The notes: generated by a model from the sequence alone, not told the origin. A DNA stretch of 64,000 nucleotides from Gammaproteobacteria bacterium (GCA_024235135.1 JACKMZ010000003.1:124001-188000), one strand, 5' to 3'. Shown: positions 34,212 through 43,189, counted from the first letter of the stretch. Numbers and translations: made by a program.

Positions 34212-36626
34212 TCAGCGGGTCAATACCATGAATTCCTCGGGACTCACGCGGATCGCTGCGCCGGTGGGACAGGCTCGGACACAGGCGGGTCCGCCGGAGA
34301 GGTCCTTGCACATATCGCATTTGATGGCTTTTTTGGCGGCGCCGGGATCGTGATGGGCGGTGGCGGAAAGATCCTGTCCCGGCGCGGTGCCGAGTCCGAA
34401 TAACAGCCAGGACAGCATGCCGGAGCGGCGTTTGTTTTCCACGTAGGCCATGCGAATCACCCCGTAGGGACAATTGCGTTCGCAATTGCCGCAGCCGATG
34501 CAGTTGTCGGCGATGAAGACCTCGCCGTTGGGCGCGCGGTGAATGGCGTCCGGCGGACAGTCCTTCATGCAATGAGGGTGTTCGCAATGACGGCAGGAAG
34601 TCGGTACGTGCACCGAGGCGAAAGAGGGTCCGGCTTTGCGATCCAGACGGGAAGTCCCTTTATGAGTCTCGGCGCAGGCTTTTTCGCAATTATCGCAATG
34701 CACGCATAAGGTTTCGTCGATGAGCAGTACGTCGGTGGCCTCGCCCAAACCCTGCTTGACCAGAAAGGAAATGACATCGCCCCCTTCCCGTTCCGACTGC
34801 TGAGCCTTGGCGCCGGACGCGGCGCGTTCGCGCGCTGTTTTCTGCAAGGCCATGAAAACGGTCGGGTGCCGCTTCATCAGGGCCTTGAAAGGCTCGCCAT
34901 CGAGACGAATGGTTTCGGTGGCGACGGTGGCGCGCACGGTGGCCGAACGGGGAATGTTGGACAGCAGGGACATTTCGCCCACGTAATTGCCTGCCGCCAG
35001 ATACGACAACACCACGTCGCGCCCTCCGATGTCGCGCGACACCGTAACCGAGCCCCGGCGGATCATGTACAGGCTGTCGCCGACGTCGCCCTCGTGAAAC
35101 AGGGCCTGTCCGGTTTCATGGCGCTCGATGAGGGCCGTGCGCGCGACTTCGGCGAGATCCTCGTCGGAAATATCCGGGGCCATTTGGGCGCGGATCGCCC
35201 GGATCAGGAACACTTCGTCGATCAGCCGTTGCACCGCTTCGACGGAATTGATCAATTTGAGCATGGAGCGGCGCGGGGTGACGATCAACACGCAGTCCGG
35301 ACCGGCTAGCACCGTGGAATTGCGCCGGCGGCCCGAGATCAACGTCATTTCCCCGAAGAACTGGCCGGCGTGCAGGGAAATCGTCTGCTCGGGCGCGTCC
35401 GGGTTGGCTTGTATGTTGACCTCGCCGTCCAGCACGGAAAAGAAGGTATCGGAATAGTCGTTGCGCCGGAAAATCACGGCGCCTGGAGCTGGCTTGAGAA
35501 TGTCGCTGTCGAGCATGAACTCACGCAACTGCAAAGTGGTCAGGCTCTCGAATAGCGGGATGGTGGTTTTGATCAGGTCCAGCATCTGATCGACGCTGCG
35601 GCCTTCCAGAATCGGCTTGAACTTCTCGCGTAACAGGGGTTCGTCGGCCGGCTCCACTGGATTGCCGAGAATGAACTCGACGACCTCGTGGCCCTGATTC
35701 ATGGCCTGCTTGATCAGGGGATAGCCGGCCAGCGCCCCGATGATGTACAGGCCCGGGACATTGGATTCGTACTGGGCGCTGACCGCCGGCACGGCATTGG
35801 GGGAATCGTTGGGAAAACGGATGCCGCAGGATTCGACGAACTGGCGTGCCGGCGTCGCGCCGAGACGGGCGATGATGCGATCGCAGGGAATGCGCGCCTC
35901 CCCCTCGGCGGTGGACAAATACAACTCGCAGGGTTTGCCGTCGCCTTCGCCGTCGGTGGGTGTCACCACGACCTGGGTCGGACTGCTGTTGTAGAGACAC
36001 TGCAGGGTTTCGTCCTTGATGGCCCGCAAAATCCCGTTCAAGTTGCCCTCCTTGGCCCGGCTGAATTCGTCCCGGCGGTTGATAATCGTGACCGAGTTCT
36101 GCGCCGCCAGCGCCAGGGCGTTTTCGATAGCGGCGTCGCCGGCGCCGACGACGACGATGGTTTCGCCCGCGAACTCGTCGGGATCATCCAATTGATATTG
36201 GATGAATGGCAGATTTTCCCCCGGCACGCCCATCTTGCGCAGATTTCCCTGTAAGCCGATGGCCAGTACCACGCACTCGGCGTTCACGATTTCGCCGCTG
36301 GTGAGGGTCAGGGAAAAATTCCCGCGCTCGCCGGCGATCGCCTTGACCTCGGCGCCGAGACGGTGGGTGACGCCCAACTGCTGGGCGCCGTTCTCCCAGG
36401 CTTGCAGCACCTGCTCGCGGGAGCCGGCCGTGAAGGCCAACGGGCTGCGCAAGGGCAATAAATTGGGCTCCGCCATCACGTGCTTGCCTTTTTGATAGAG
36501 GAAGATCGTGTTGGCGAGATGGGGAGCCGCTTCCAGTAAAACATGGGAAACGCCCAGTTCAGCGGCGCGCGCCGCCGCGCTGAGACCGCCGGGGCCGGCG
36601 CCCACGATGGCGATTTTCGTGTTCAT
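34212..36626 (-). CDS. FAD oxidoreductase-two cNMP domains-four-cluster ferredoxin fusion
   Basis: An 804-residue cytosolic protein with four parts. Residues 1-330 form a thioredoxin-reductase/YpdA-like flavoprotein with FAD loop VGAGPGGLSAAA, NAD(P)H loop VVGAGDAAIENAL and the late IIGALAGYPLIKQAMNQGHE block, without a CxxC disulfide. Two cyclic-nucleotide-binding domains follow (about 375-480 and 500-610); the second has the phosphate cassette GEMSLLSNIPRSATV. The C-terminus is a DmsB/HycB-like ferredoxin with CVHCDNCEKAC, CRHCEHPHCMKDCP, CIGCGNCERNCP and CDMC with CVRACP, enough for four [4Fe-4S] clusters. It could pass electrons between NAD(P)H and the adjacent diheme-b protein under nucleotide control. 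Separate pieces are familiar; I do not know a characterised whole. Confidence 0.9.
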   Translation of the reverse strand: MNTKIAIVGAGPGGLSAAARAAELGVSHVLLEAAPHLANTIFLYQKGKHVMAEPNLLPLRSPLAFTAGSREQVLQAWENGAQQLGVTHRLGAEVKAIAGERGNFSLTLTSGEIVNAECVVLAIGLQGNLRKMGVPGENLPFIQYQLDDPDEFAGETIVVVGAGDAAIENALALAAQNSVTIINRRDEFSRAKEGNLNGILRAIKDETLQCLYNSSPTQVVVTPTDGEGDGKPCELYLSTAEGEARIPCDRIIARLGATPARQFVESCGIRFPNDSPNAVPAVSAQYESNVPGLYIIGALAGYPLIKQAMNQGHEVVEFILGNPVEPADEPLLREKFKPILEGRSVDQMLDLIKTTIPLFESLTTLQLREFMLDSDILKPAPGAVIFRRNDYSDTFFSVLDGEVNIQANPDAPEQTISLHAGQFFGEMTLISGRRRNSTVLAGPDCVLIVTPRRSMLKLINSVEAVQRLIDEVFLIRAIRAQMAPDISDEDLAEVARTALIERHETGQALFHEGDVGDSLYMIRRGSVTVSRDIGGRDVVLSYLAAGNYVGEMSLLSNIPRSATVRATVATETIRLDGEPFKALMKRHPTVFMALQKTARERAASGAKAQQSEREGGDVISFLVKQGLGEATDVLLIDETLCVHCDNCEKACAETHKGTSRLDRKAGPSFASVHVPTSCRHCEHPHCMKDCPPDAIHRAPNGEVFIADNCIGCGNCERNCPYGVIRMAYVENKRRSGMLSWLLFGLGTAPGQDLSATAHHDPGAAKKAIKCDMCKDLSGGPACVRACPTGAAIRVSPEEFMVLTR

Positions 36627-36700
36627 GACAGTTTCGTGCCCAGCGATGACAGTGACCGACGTGTACAGGGCTGACTCGGGAGTAGGTCGTCTATGCCCAT

Positions 36701-38023
36701 TCAGTTGCCGGGAAGTTTGGCTTGAAAGGCCTTGCTGGCTGTGATGTAACGTGCGGGCTGATAGTTATTCTGGTCGGCCAGGGCGTCGTAGAGACCATCC
36801 AGGGAGGCGTTCAAGCTCGTCGCCTGATCGGCGCTAATGCCGCCGGAAATCTTCAGACTGTTCACCAATGACGCCAACGCCATGACGCTTTGCTCGGCCG
36901 CCGCGTAATCGCTGTATTCGCCGCGTGCGCCTTCGGCTGCGATATTGCGTAGCGCGGTCCGTGCGGCCGCCGCATCGAAGGGCTCTTTGGCCAGCTTGTC
37001 GCGCAATCCCGCGATCTGCTCGCGTAACTGGCGCGCGGCCTGCTGAGTGGCCGCCTCGCCTTTTTCCGTGGCTTGGTGCAGATTGAGCGTGGCCTGGGCC
37101 AGACGGGTGGCATCGGCCGCCGAGAAGCGTTGCGCGACATGCTTGAGCATGAGCAGGTTGGCGTCATTGAAGCGCACTGTGCCGGGTCCCAGCCCAGTGG
37201 ATTGGCGGGGGCTCCAATTCATTTGATTGAAGGAATGGTGGCAGGCAAAGCAGTCGAAGAAGCTCAGTTCGGGGAACAGGCCCTGGCTGTGATATTTCGG
37301 GTCCAGATACAGGGACAGCAGACGGTCGGCGGCCACGGCCTGGCCGATGGCCCAGACCTGGCTGCCGGGAGCCGCCGTCTTGCGCTTGCGGTAATCGTCA
37401 TCGGCCTGGTAGTGGGCCGGTTCAATGTCGGTGAAGGTATCGAGTTCGAAGCTCAGGCGGGGATGTCCCGCGCCCATGATCCGGTGCGTGGTGAACTTAT
37501 CGTTGTTACCCAAATGACACGAAAGACACAAACTGGCGCGGGCCTGGGGATCTTCCGTGGGATAAAGGCCCGCCTTGATGTTGTCCGCGTGGGAATTCTG
37601 GCCGGATACGTGCGGTCCCAGCCAGTGCTGAGCGCCACCGTGGCAGGCTTCGCAGCCCACGCCGTCGCTGAGTTGAAACCGTTCGCCACGCTGCGCCGGG
37701 GGCACGTTATCGGTGTGGCAATCCAGACAGATTTTGGCGGTCTGCGCGGATTCCAGTCCCAGATTGCGTGCAATGCGCTTGGACCGGTCGTTGAGCAGCA
37801 CCTTATAGGCTTGGGCGTGTTTGTCCTCGCGATGCCAGGTGACGAATTCATTCTGCAAGACCGGGGAATTTTTGAATGGCCGCGTCGCGCCGTGGCAAGT
37901 GCTGCCGGCGCAAGTCACGACGCCCAAGTGGCTTTCGGTCGAGGATTGAGGCAGTGGCGGCGTATCCGCATAGGCTAGGTGACTCACAGCCCAAAATAGT
38001 GCAAGCCCAAACAATCGCAGCAT
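36701..38023 (-). CDS. Pentaheme cytochrome c, cytochrome c554-like
   Basis: A 440-residue exported cytochrome with signal peptide (LFGLALFWAVSHLAYAD). Heme sites are CAGSTCH (a CX4CH variant, Cys38-His44), then CLDCH, CEACH, CLSCH and CFACH in the first ~270 residues. The CEACHG, GAGHPRLSFEL and WAIGQAVAADR blocks are as in cytochrome c554-family proteins from chemolithotrophs. The last ~150 residues are helical and heme-free (Ala/Gln-rich). It is probably a periplasmic soluble carrier. It is first in the cluster, 74 bp before the flavoprotein fusion, with a promoter and dyad upstream at 38068-38104. Confidence 0.87.
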   Translation of the reverse strand: MLRLFGLALFWAVSHLAYADTPPLPQSSTESHLGVVTCAGSTCHGATRPFKNSPVLQNEFVTWHREDKHAQAYKVLLNDRSKRIARNLGLESAQTAKICLDCHTDNVPPAQRGERFQLSDGVGCEACHGGAQHWLGPHVSGQNSHADNIKAGLYPTEDPQARASLCLSCHLGNNDKFTTHRIMGAGHPRLSFELDTFTDIEPAHYQADDDYRKRKTAAPGSQVWAIGQAVAADRLLSLYLDPKYHSQGLFPELSFFDCFACHHSFNQMNWSPRQSTGLGPGTVRFNDANLLMLKHVAQRFSAADATRLAQATLNLHQATEKGEAATQQAARQLREQIAGLRDKLAKEPFDAAAARTALRNIAAEGARGEYSDYAAAEQSVMALASLVNSLKISGGISADQATSLNASLDGLYDALADQNNYQPARYITASKAFQAKLPGN

Positions 38024-38067
38024 GGTTATAACCCCAGGGACTGTTCTTAGAATTATCAGTTACGGGG

Positions 38068-38104
38068 ATTATAGCGCAATGAATACGTTGTCGCCTTATG
38101 ACAA
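38068..38104 (-). promoter_or_regulatory. Promoter and dyad operator of the multiheme operon
   Basis: On the minus strand a perfect TATAAT (38068-38073) faces the pentaheme gene about 45 bp upstream of its ATG. The expected -35 position (about 38091-38096) is covered by a dyad TTGTC-N7-GACAA (38088-38104) and has no good TTGACA. This arrangement suits a promoter that needs an activator or is blocked by a repressor. A second palindrome, GGTTATAACC (38024-38033), abuts the start codon. Confidence 0.5.
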
Positions 38105-38161
38105 CAAGCCGTTAACCCATAGCGCGTTACCGGCTTGTAATGGGTGTTCCAGCCAGGTAAC

Positions 38162-41100
38162 TCAAGTCTCCATCTGTTGTGATGATGATACGCGTCGGCG
38201 CCACAGCCCCCCCTGACTGAAGCAGCTCCAGCCCCAGCTCAACCAGCGCAACAAGGCGAGCGCCAGCCATAGCGCCCAGGCCAACATCAAACCTCGATAG
38301 ATATACAACGGTACCGACAGTACCCAAGCCTGAGGTAGCTGAGCAGACGAACGGTCTTGATACCATTGCAGGTGTCGCGCGCTGGAACCGTTGCCGGTGA
38401 TCTGCATTTCGGGAGAGCCCAACAGACCCTGGTTGATGGCCACGAGCAGCGTGAGTAGCGCGGCCAGAGTGAGCAGGACCAGGACCCCTTGCAGCAGGTT
38501 GAACGACCAACGGCTCAACGTGGCCCCCCCCGTCTGTCGGCGGGCCAGCAACAGTAGCCAGGCAACGACGATGAAGATACCCCATAAACCGGCCTGACTC
38601 AGGCCAATACCCAGCAAGAACCACTGCCCGGCGGACAGAGGGGTCCGCCCATAGCGGCCTAATAGGACGGACCCGGCGGCGATGACCAGCAGAACGCCCC
38701 AGAACAGAACCGCCGGACCCAGCAGGGGGCCGCCGGCGAACAGCGTCCAGCGATCGGAGGACAACGCGATGACTAGCTTCGTGTTCACACTGTCGGCGCC
38801 CAGATCGACGAGCGGCGTGCGGAAAAACCTGTCGATGCCCTGGTTCACCCGCCAGGCGAGCACTATCTGTTGCTCTCCGGGCGTCAAGGGCAGCACGAGT
38901 TTACGGTCCTGCAGCTTGAGCGGTTGGGACGCGCCGTCGATGACGACCTCCGTCAACTCAGCCCCGGCGGGCAGCAGGACGGTCTGCTCGGCGCCCCGGC
39001 TGCTGCGTAGGCTGGCGCTGAGTGTTGCCGCCGAGACCCGCAGGCCGGGCGATACTTGCAGGTGAGTCGAGTCGATAGTGACCGTCTTGCCCGGAACACC
39101 CAGCGGTCGGGTAATGGACAATTGCACGGATTCGCCGGGCCAAGGCCGCCACTCCGGCAGCCACTGCCCGGTGGCGTCGTGATGGTGGATGACGGGAATA
39201 CCCTGGCTCTCGATATGCCAAAGCGGTGCGGCGCGTAAGCGCCAGATTTCAACGAAATGGCGTGTCGTGCTGGCTTGCAAGTCGATGTGCGCGGTTTTGT
39301 CCAGGGAAGCCGACCACGTGACCTCGGCCTGGTCGACGGGAAGATTGAGTAACGCCTGATCATCGTGTACGCGAACGCCCGGTGTGGTTATCCGTTCCCC
39401 AGGCAGCAAGGGGATGGGCAGGACGATGGCGGAATCGGCCTGGCTCAAGCGGGTTATCCGGGTGTTGACCTGCCAGTCGATGCCTAGCACGAGTTCCCGT
39501 TCGACGCTGACGAAAGCGGGCACGGTGCCAGGTTGCAACGGCGCGTGATCGGAATCCTGGCGCTGCCGCGTCAGTTGTATCTGGGCATCGACGCCGCCGT
39601 CGTGGATGCCTTCCACCTCCCAGCCGGTGACGGCTGTTTTGACCCGTCCCGGTGGCATGGCCAGCGGCAACTGAAAGCTCACCCGATCGGCCGGCAACAG
39701 CGCGCGCAACTGGATTTCGTGCTGGCCGGCGGGTAGACGCGCCCACAGGGATTGATCCGGCGCGCGATACAACGGCAACAGACTCTGACCGTCCAGGCCG
39801 ATCGCCAGAATCGGCAGCTGGTCATTCGGTGGCAAAGGCAGAGGGATGGCCGTGTCCGCCTGCCCGTTCAGCAAGAGATTCATCTGCAGTTCTTGCGCCG
39901 TCACCTGCAGCGTGAGATTGGCCAGATGCGCGCAGTGGGGTTGGCAATCCGGGGCCTGGAGCAGGCGCTCGCGCAATTCCTGCAGGAGTTCGGGCGAGGG
40001 GATGGACTGGGCTTGCGCCAAGGGACTGAACAGGACCAGCAGGGGCAACAGCAACAGGGCGCTTGCGCCCGTCGGCTGGCGGGGCGGGCGGCGCTGGGGC
40101 AGACTGACGCGCCAGAGCAAAGCGACCAGCAGTAAGGCGCTGAGCAACAGCCACGAACGGGTTGCCCAAGGCGGCGCAAGCCACAATTGCAGGCGTTGAT
40201 CGGTGGCCACTGGGCCGTTCCAACTCAACTGCGCACGAATCCAGTACCAATCCGGTAGACCGGGACCTGTTTGCAGATGCATGTCGGGGTCATAGGTCGA
40301 TTGCACGCGATCGGCTTGCCCCGTGGATTTGTCTTCGGCGGGCGAGGCTGGCCGCGCCCCAGAAAGGGAGGCGGCCATTTCCGCGCTGGGTTCGGGTAGA
40401 GGAACCGGCGCGCTGGCGGGCGGAGGCGCCGCCATGCCGATACCCCAGGAGGTCGCGGCCACCGGGGAACGGGCCAATTGCGGATACAGGCTGCCGCGTA
40501 CCTGCTGTACGCTGAAGATGAGTAGCATGGCCAACAGACCCAGCCACGACAGACGCCAGTACCCCTTGATCACGGTGCGCAAGCGCCCCATAGGCAGCAC
40601 TCGCAACAAAGCGGTCACGGCCAGGATGTTCAACCAAAGCAGGCGGGGCGCGTTGGCTTCGTGATAGGCCAGTGCCAACCCGCACAGGGCCAGTAGTCCG
40701 TAGGGCCAACCCCAGAGTCGGGCAAAGCTGATGCTGACGATGAGCAGAATGAACAGGTCCAGCAAAGTCCATTGATACAACCAGGTCTGGGAGGCGTTAT
40801 CGACGCCTTGAGCCGCCAGCAAACGCCATCCTGGCGGAAGATTGAGCGCCACGCCGAGATGGGCCGGCTCGATTTGCCAACCGACGGCGGGGAGGGAACG
40901 GATAGGTTCCGGTTCCAGGCGACTGTCGGCCAGCAGATCAATGTTCCCTTGGCGTACTTCGACGCCATCCAGCGCGCTGCCCGGCAGGCGGGTAATGAAT
41001 TGCGGTCGATCGTCGATCAGCACGCGGCCCAATTGCAGCGGTGGGGCCGCTTGTAGACGCGCGCTGCGGGAGACGGCGCCGGACAAGCGGTCGCGCACCG

Positions 41101-42184
41101 TATAGCCGCCGCCGTCGAAATCCAACCACAAGGTGCGGTCCAGGCTCAGATTGTCCGGCACGGGGTCGCTGTCGCCCCGCTTGCGAGTCAAGAGTTGCAG
41201 ACTTTGGCCGGGTTTCAGCAAATAGGCGGGAAGATCACGCCAATCTTCCGGCAAATTGGTCTGAGCGGGGTCCAGATTGACGGCGCCTTCCACGGTAACC
41301 ACCCGTAGATCCGGAACCGCCTGAAAAGACCAAATTTCCTCTTTGGCCCAGGGTCCTTGCGGATCGGGTGGTCCCGGCCGATCCAGCGGGCCGTCGTGGC
41401 GGGCGGTGTATTCGATCGTCCAACTGCCCGGCCTTAGTTGCACACGCAACCGCCCATCGGCATCGATCCGAGCCGGTAGAGGGCTATTTAAATCCAGTGG
41501 GATGAATCCCGAAGGCAACGCCCGACCCAGCAGTTCCTCGCGAGCCTGGCCCGCGACCGTGAGACTGAGGTGTGTCGTCAAGCGGGGGGGGACATCGTCA
41601 CGCAGTTTACGAAAGACCTGAATGTCCAGGTGATCTTGCACATCGACATGGGGCGATTGCGATTGCAACGCTAACCGCCCCCCTTCGAAGCGGGGATTGG
41701 GTATCGCTTGTCCCTTGATTTGCAATGACAGCAGAGCGGTATCCGCTGGCAAGGACAGGTAATCCGGTAGGGTGGACCAATAGAATTGACCGCTAACGGT
41801 ATGTTCGCCCGAGCCGGCTTTGAGAGCCGGGCGGCCATCGCGTTCCAACACGATACTGGGATAGCCATCCAGGCGCACGTCTTGCGGCCAGAAACGCGAA
41901 TCCCCAGGCAGTTCAAGCCAGCTTTCCGCGTCCACGGTCCAGAGTTGGCGGAACTCACCGGATTGATCGCCGACCTGCAAGGTTAACAACGATGGCCAGG
42001 CGCAACGGTTCTGCCCGCTTTGGTTGTACACCAAGGGACAACGGCTGTCGGCGGTATCGTACAACACCCAGTCCACCCAAGGCTGCAAGGGGGCGGGCAC
42101 TTGATTCGCGGGCATCCCGGCCCCACTGAAGGGGCAGTACAGCAGGAACGCTAAGCAAGCCAGCAGGCGGCACGGTTCAGTCAT
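38162..42184 (-). CDS. Giant two-lobed membrane protein, unknown function
   Basis: A 1340-residue exported membrane protein I do not recognise. It starts with a signal peptide (LLACLAFLLYCPFSGAG), then a ~450-residue beta-rich periplasmic part, a cluster of helices around 475-575 (FILLIVSISFARLWGW, LLALCGLALAYHEAN, WLGLLAMLLIFSVQQV) and a Pro/Ala-rich linker. It then has another helix and a hydrophobic stretch ending SPLAQAQS that looks like an internal signal peptide, a second beta-rich periplasmic lobe (about 745-1170), and four C-terminal helices. Two similar lobe-plus-helices halves suggest an ancient duplication or gene fusion. It lies 59 bp after the Tus-like gene on the same strand and may share its transcript. 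The start is the Met at 42184. Confidence 0.75.
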   Translation of the reverse strand: MTEPCRLLACLAFLLYCPFSGAGMPANQVPAPLQPWVDWVLYDTADSRCPLVYNQSGQNRCAWPSLLTLQVGDQSGEFRQLWTVDAESWLELPGDSRFWPQDVRLDGYPSIVLERDGRPALKAGSGEHTVSGQFYWSTLPDYLSLPADTALLSLQIKGQAIPNPRFEGGRLALQSQSPHVDVQDHLDIQVFRKLRDDVPPRLTTHLSLTVAGQAREELLGRALPSGFIPLDLNSPLPARIDADGRLRVQLRPGSWTIEYTARHDGPLDRPGPPDPQGPWAKEEIWSFQAVPDLRVVTVEGAVNLDPAQTNLPEDWRDLPAYLLKPGQSLQLLTRKRGDSDPVPDNLSLDRTLWLDFDGGGYTVRDRLSGAVSRSARLQAAPPLQLGRVLIDDRPQFITRLPGSALDGVEVRQGNIDLLADSRLEPEPIRSLPAVGWQIEPAHLGVALNLPPGWRLLAAQGVDNASQTWLYQWTLLDLFILLIVSISFARLWGWPYGLLALCGLALAYHEANAPRLLWLNILAVTALLRVLPMGRLRTVIKGYWRLSWLGLLAMLLIFSVQQVRGSLYPQLARSPVAATSWGIGMAAPPPASAPVPLPEPSAEMAASLSGARPASPAEDKSTGQADRVQSTYDPDMHLQTGPGLPDWYWIRAQLSWNGPVATDQRLQLWLAPPWATRSWLLLSALLLVALLWRVSLPQRRPPRQPTGASALLLLPLLVLFSPLAQAQSIPSPELLQELRERLLQAPDCQPHCAHLANLTLQVTAQELQMNLLLNGQADTAIPLPLPPNDQLPILAIGLDGQSLLPLYRAPDQSLWARLPAGQHEIQLRALLPADRVSFQLPLAMPPGRVKTAVTGWEVEGIHDGGVDAQIQLTRQRQDSDHAPLQPGTVPAFVSVERELVLGIDWQVNTRITRLSQADSAIVLPIPLLPGERITTPGVRVHDDQALLNLPVDQAEVTWSASLDKTAHIDLQASTTRHFVEIWRLRAAPLWHIESQGIPVIHHHDATGQWLPEWRPWPGESVQLSITRPLGVPGKTVTIDSTHLQVSPGLRVSAATLSASLRSSRGAEQTVLLPAGAELTEVVIDGASQPLKLQDRKLVLPLTPGEQQIVLAWRVNQGIDRFFRTPLVDLGADSVNTKLVIALSSDRWTLFAGGPLLGPAVLFWGVLLVIAAGSVLLGRYGRTPLSAGQWFLLGIGLSQAGLWGIFIVVAWLLLLARRQTGGATLSRWSFNLLQGVLVLLTLAALLTLLVAINQGLLGSPEMQITGNGSSARHLQWYQDRSSAQLPQAWVLSVPLYIYRGLMLAWALWLALALLRWLSWGWSCFSQGGLWRRRVSSSQQMET

Positions 42185-42243
42185 AAGCAGGTTCTCATGA
42201 ATGCGGTGCGGGAATGCGCCAAGGGGACCGTCAAGCTTGCGGC

Positions 42244-43134
42244 CTACCGGTACGGTTCCCGGTAACGATAGACGCGGATGGAGGGAAGAAACAGGGTATC
42301 CTCGATACGCACGTCCGAGCGCCGCAAGCGGGGGCTGTCCAGGGGTTCGGGGGCGATGGGAACGAACTCGGGGAGATCCTCGCCCGGTGATAGCGGGACG
42401 AGTATGGGTAACGGGGCCTGCATTAAACGCCGTTTCGGTTCGCCAGGCCCTCTATTGGCGAATACGACATTGGCGCGCAAATGCGGGCACACGCTACGTA
42501 CCCGAGCCAGGCATTCACTCTCCGGTAGGCTTGTCAACCGGTTGATTTCTAACAGAACTTGGGGGGATTCCCGGCGTTGTTCCAGCAGACGGCGCGCTTC
42601 AGCCACCGTCGTGCGTTGAATGGTGCGTCCTTGTTTGGACCAGGTGAAGCCGATCTTTACGGGACGACGGTCAAGGATGGGCACGTGTCGGTAGGCCTGT
42701 TTCAGGTTCAAACGGGCGACGCCCATGCGCTGCATGGCCAGCGCCACCTTGTCGTCACGCCGATGCAGGTCGTCCATCAGGCGTTTGGCTTCGCTTTTCG
42801 GCAAACTTTTCAGGGAAAGTACGGCCGCTTTGAAAGCGTCCTTGAGGTTATTCAATGCGTGAGCCCGTTCCAGCGTGAGGGAACTGGCGCCGACAATGCC
42901 GGGGCAGGTCAGGGTTTCCCGTCCGTCCTGGCTGTCTTCGTACCACAGCGCCTGATACAAGTAGCCGGCTTTGCCACGCATGTCCAAACCTTCCGCCGTT
43001 TCCTGCTCCGTGCGAGATACCCAGGCCGGAAGTGGATGGTCTCCGCGCAGCGCCGCGCAAAAGACCTGTAGACTTTGTTGAAATTGCTGAAAGCATTCCA
43101 GCAGAGTGATTCGCATCAGAGCGAAATCGGTCAT
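42244..43134 (-). CDS. Tus-like replication terminus-binding family protein
   Basis: A 296-residue soluble protein resembling E. coli Tus (309 residues), which binds Ter sites and stops replication forks in one direction. Compared from memory, the central LNLKQAYRHVPIL with IGFTWSKQGRTIQRTT and LLEQ aligns with the Tus block containing LNAYRTLTVL, LRFGWANKHIIKN and LAQLEK. The PGI...LNNLKDAFKAAV segment aligns with PGV...INKLKTTFEHIV, and the C-terminus (LPSIRVYRY) with RLHLY. The fork-lock residues (Phe140, His144 and Gly149 in Tus) cannot be assigned by eye; the His seems absent. The ATG at 43134 has GAGG upstream. A TATAAT overlaps a repeated AT-rich motif in its promoter. This is a distant match, not proof of function. 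Confidence 0.65.
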   Translation of the reverse strand: MTDFALMRITLLECFQQFQQSLQVFCAALRGDHPLPAWVSRTEQETAEGLDMRGKAGYLYQALWYEDSQDGRETLTCPGIVGASSLTLERAHALNNLKDAFKAAVLSLKSLPKSEAKRLMDDLHRRDDKVALAMQRMGVARLNLKQAYRHVPILDRRPVKIGFTWSKQGRTIQRTTVAEARRLLEQRRESPQVLLEINRLTSLPESECLARVRSVCPHLRANVVFANRGPGEPKRRLMQAPLPILVPLSPGEDLPEFVPIAPEPLDSPRLRRSDVRIEDTLFLPSIRVYRYREPYR

Positions 43135-43159
43135 GATTCAATGCCTCGGCCTTCCGACA

Positions 43160-43186
43160 AGCTAGAATTATATCATCATCTAATTA
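43160..43186 (-). promoter_or_regulatory. Promoter of the Tus-like gene with repeated ATC-rich motif
   Basis: The minus-strand TATAAT (43167-43172) lies inside the motif TTATATCATCATC (plus strand 43168-43180), whose exact 13-mer recurs at 19734-19746 upstream of serS. The predicted start of transcription is about 26 bases before the Tus-like ATG. In E. coli a Ter site overlaps the tus promoter and gives autorepression, so this motif is a candidate site for the protein. Confidence 0.4.
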
Positions 43187-43189
43187 AAT

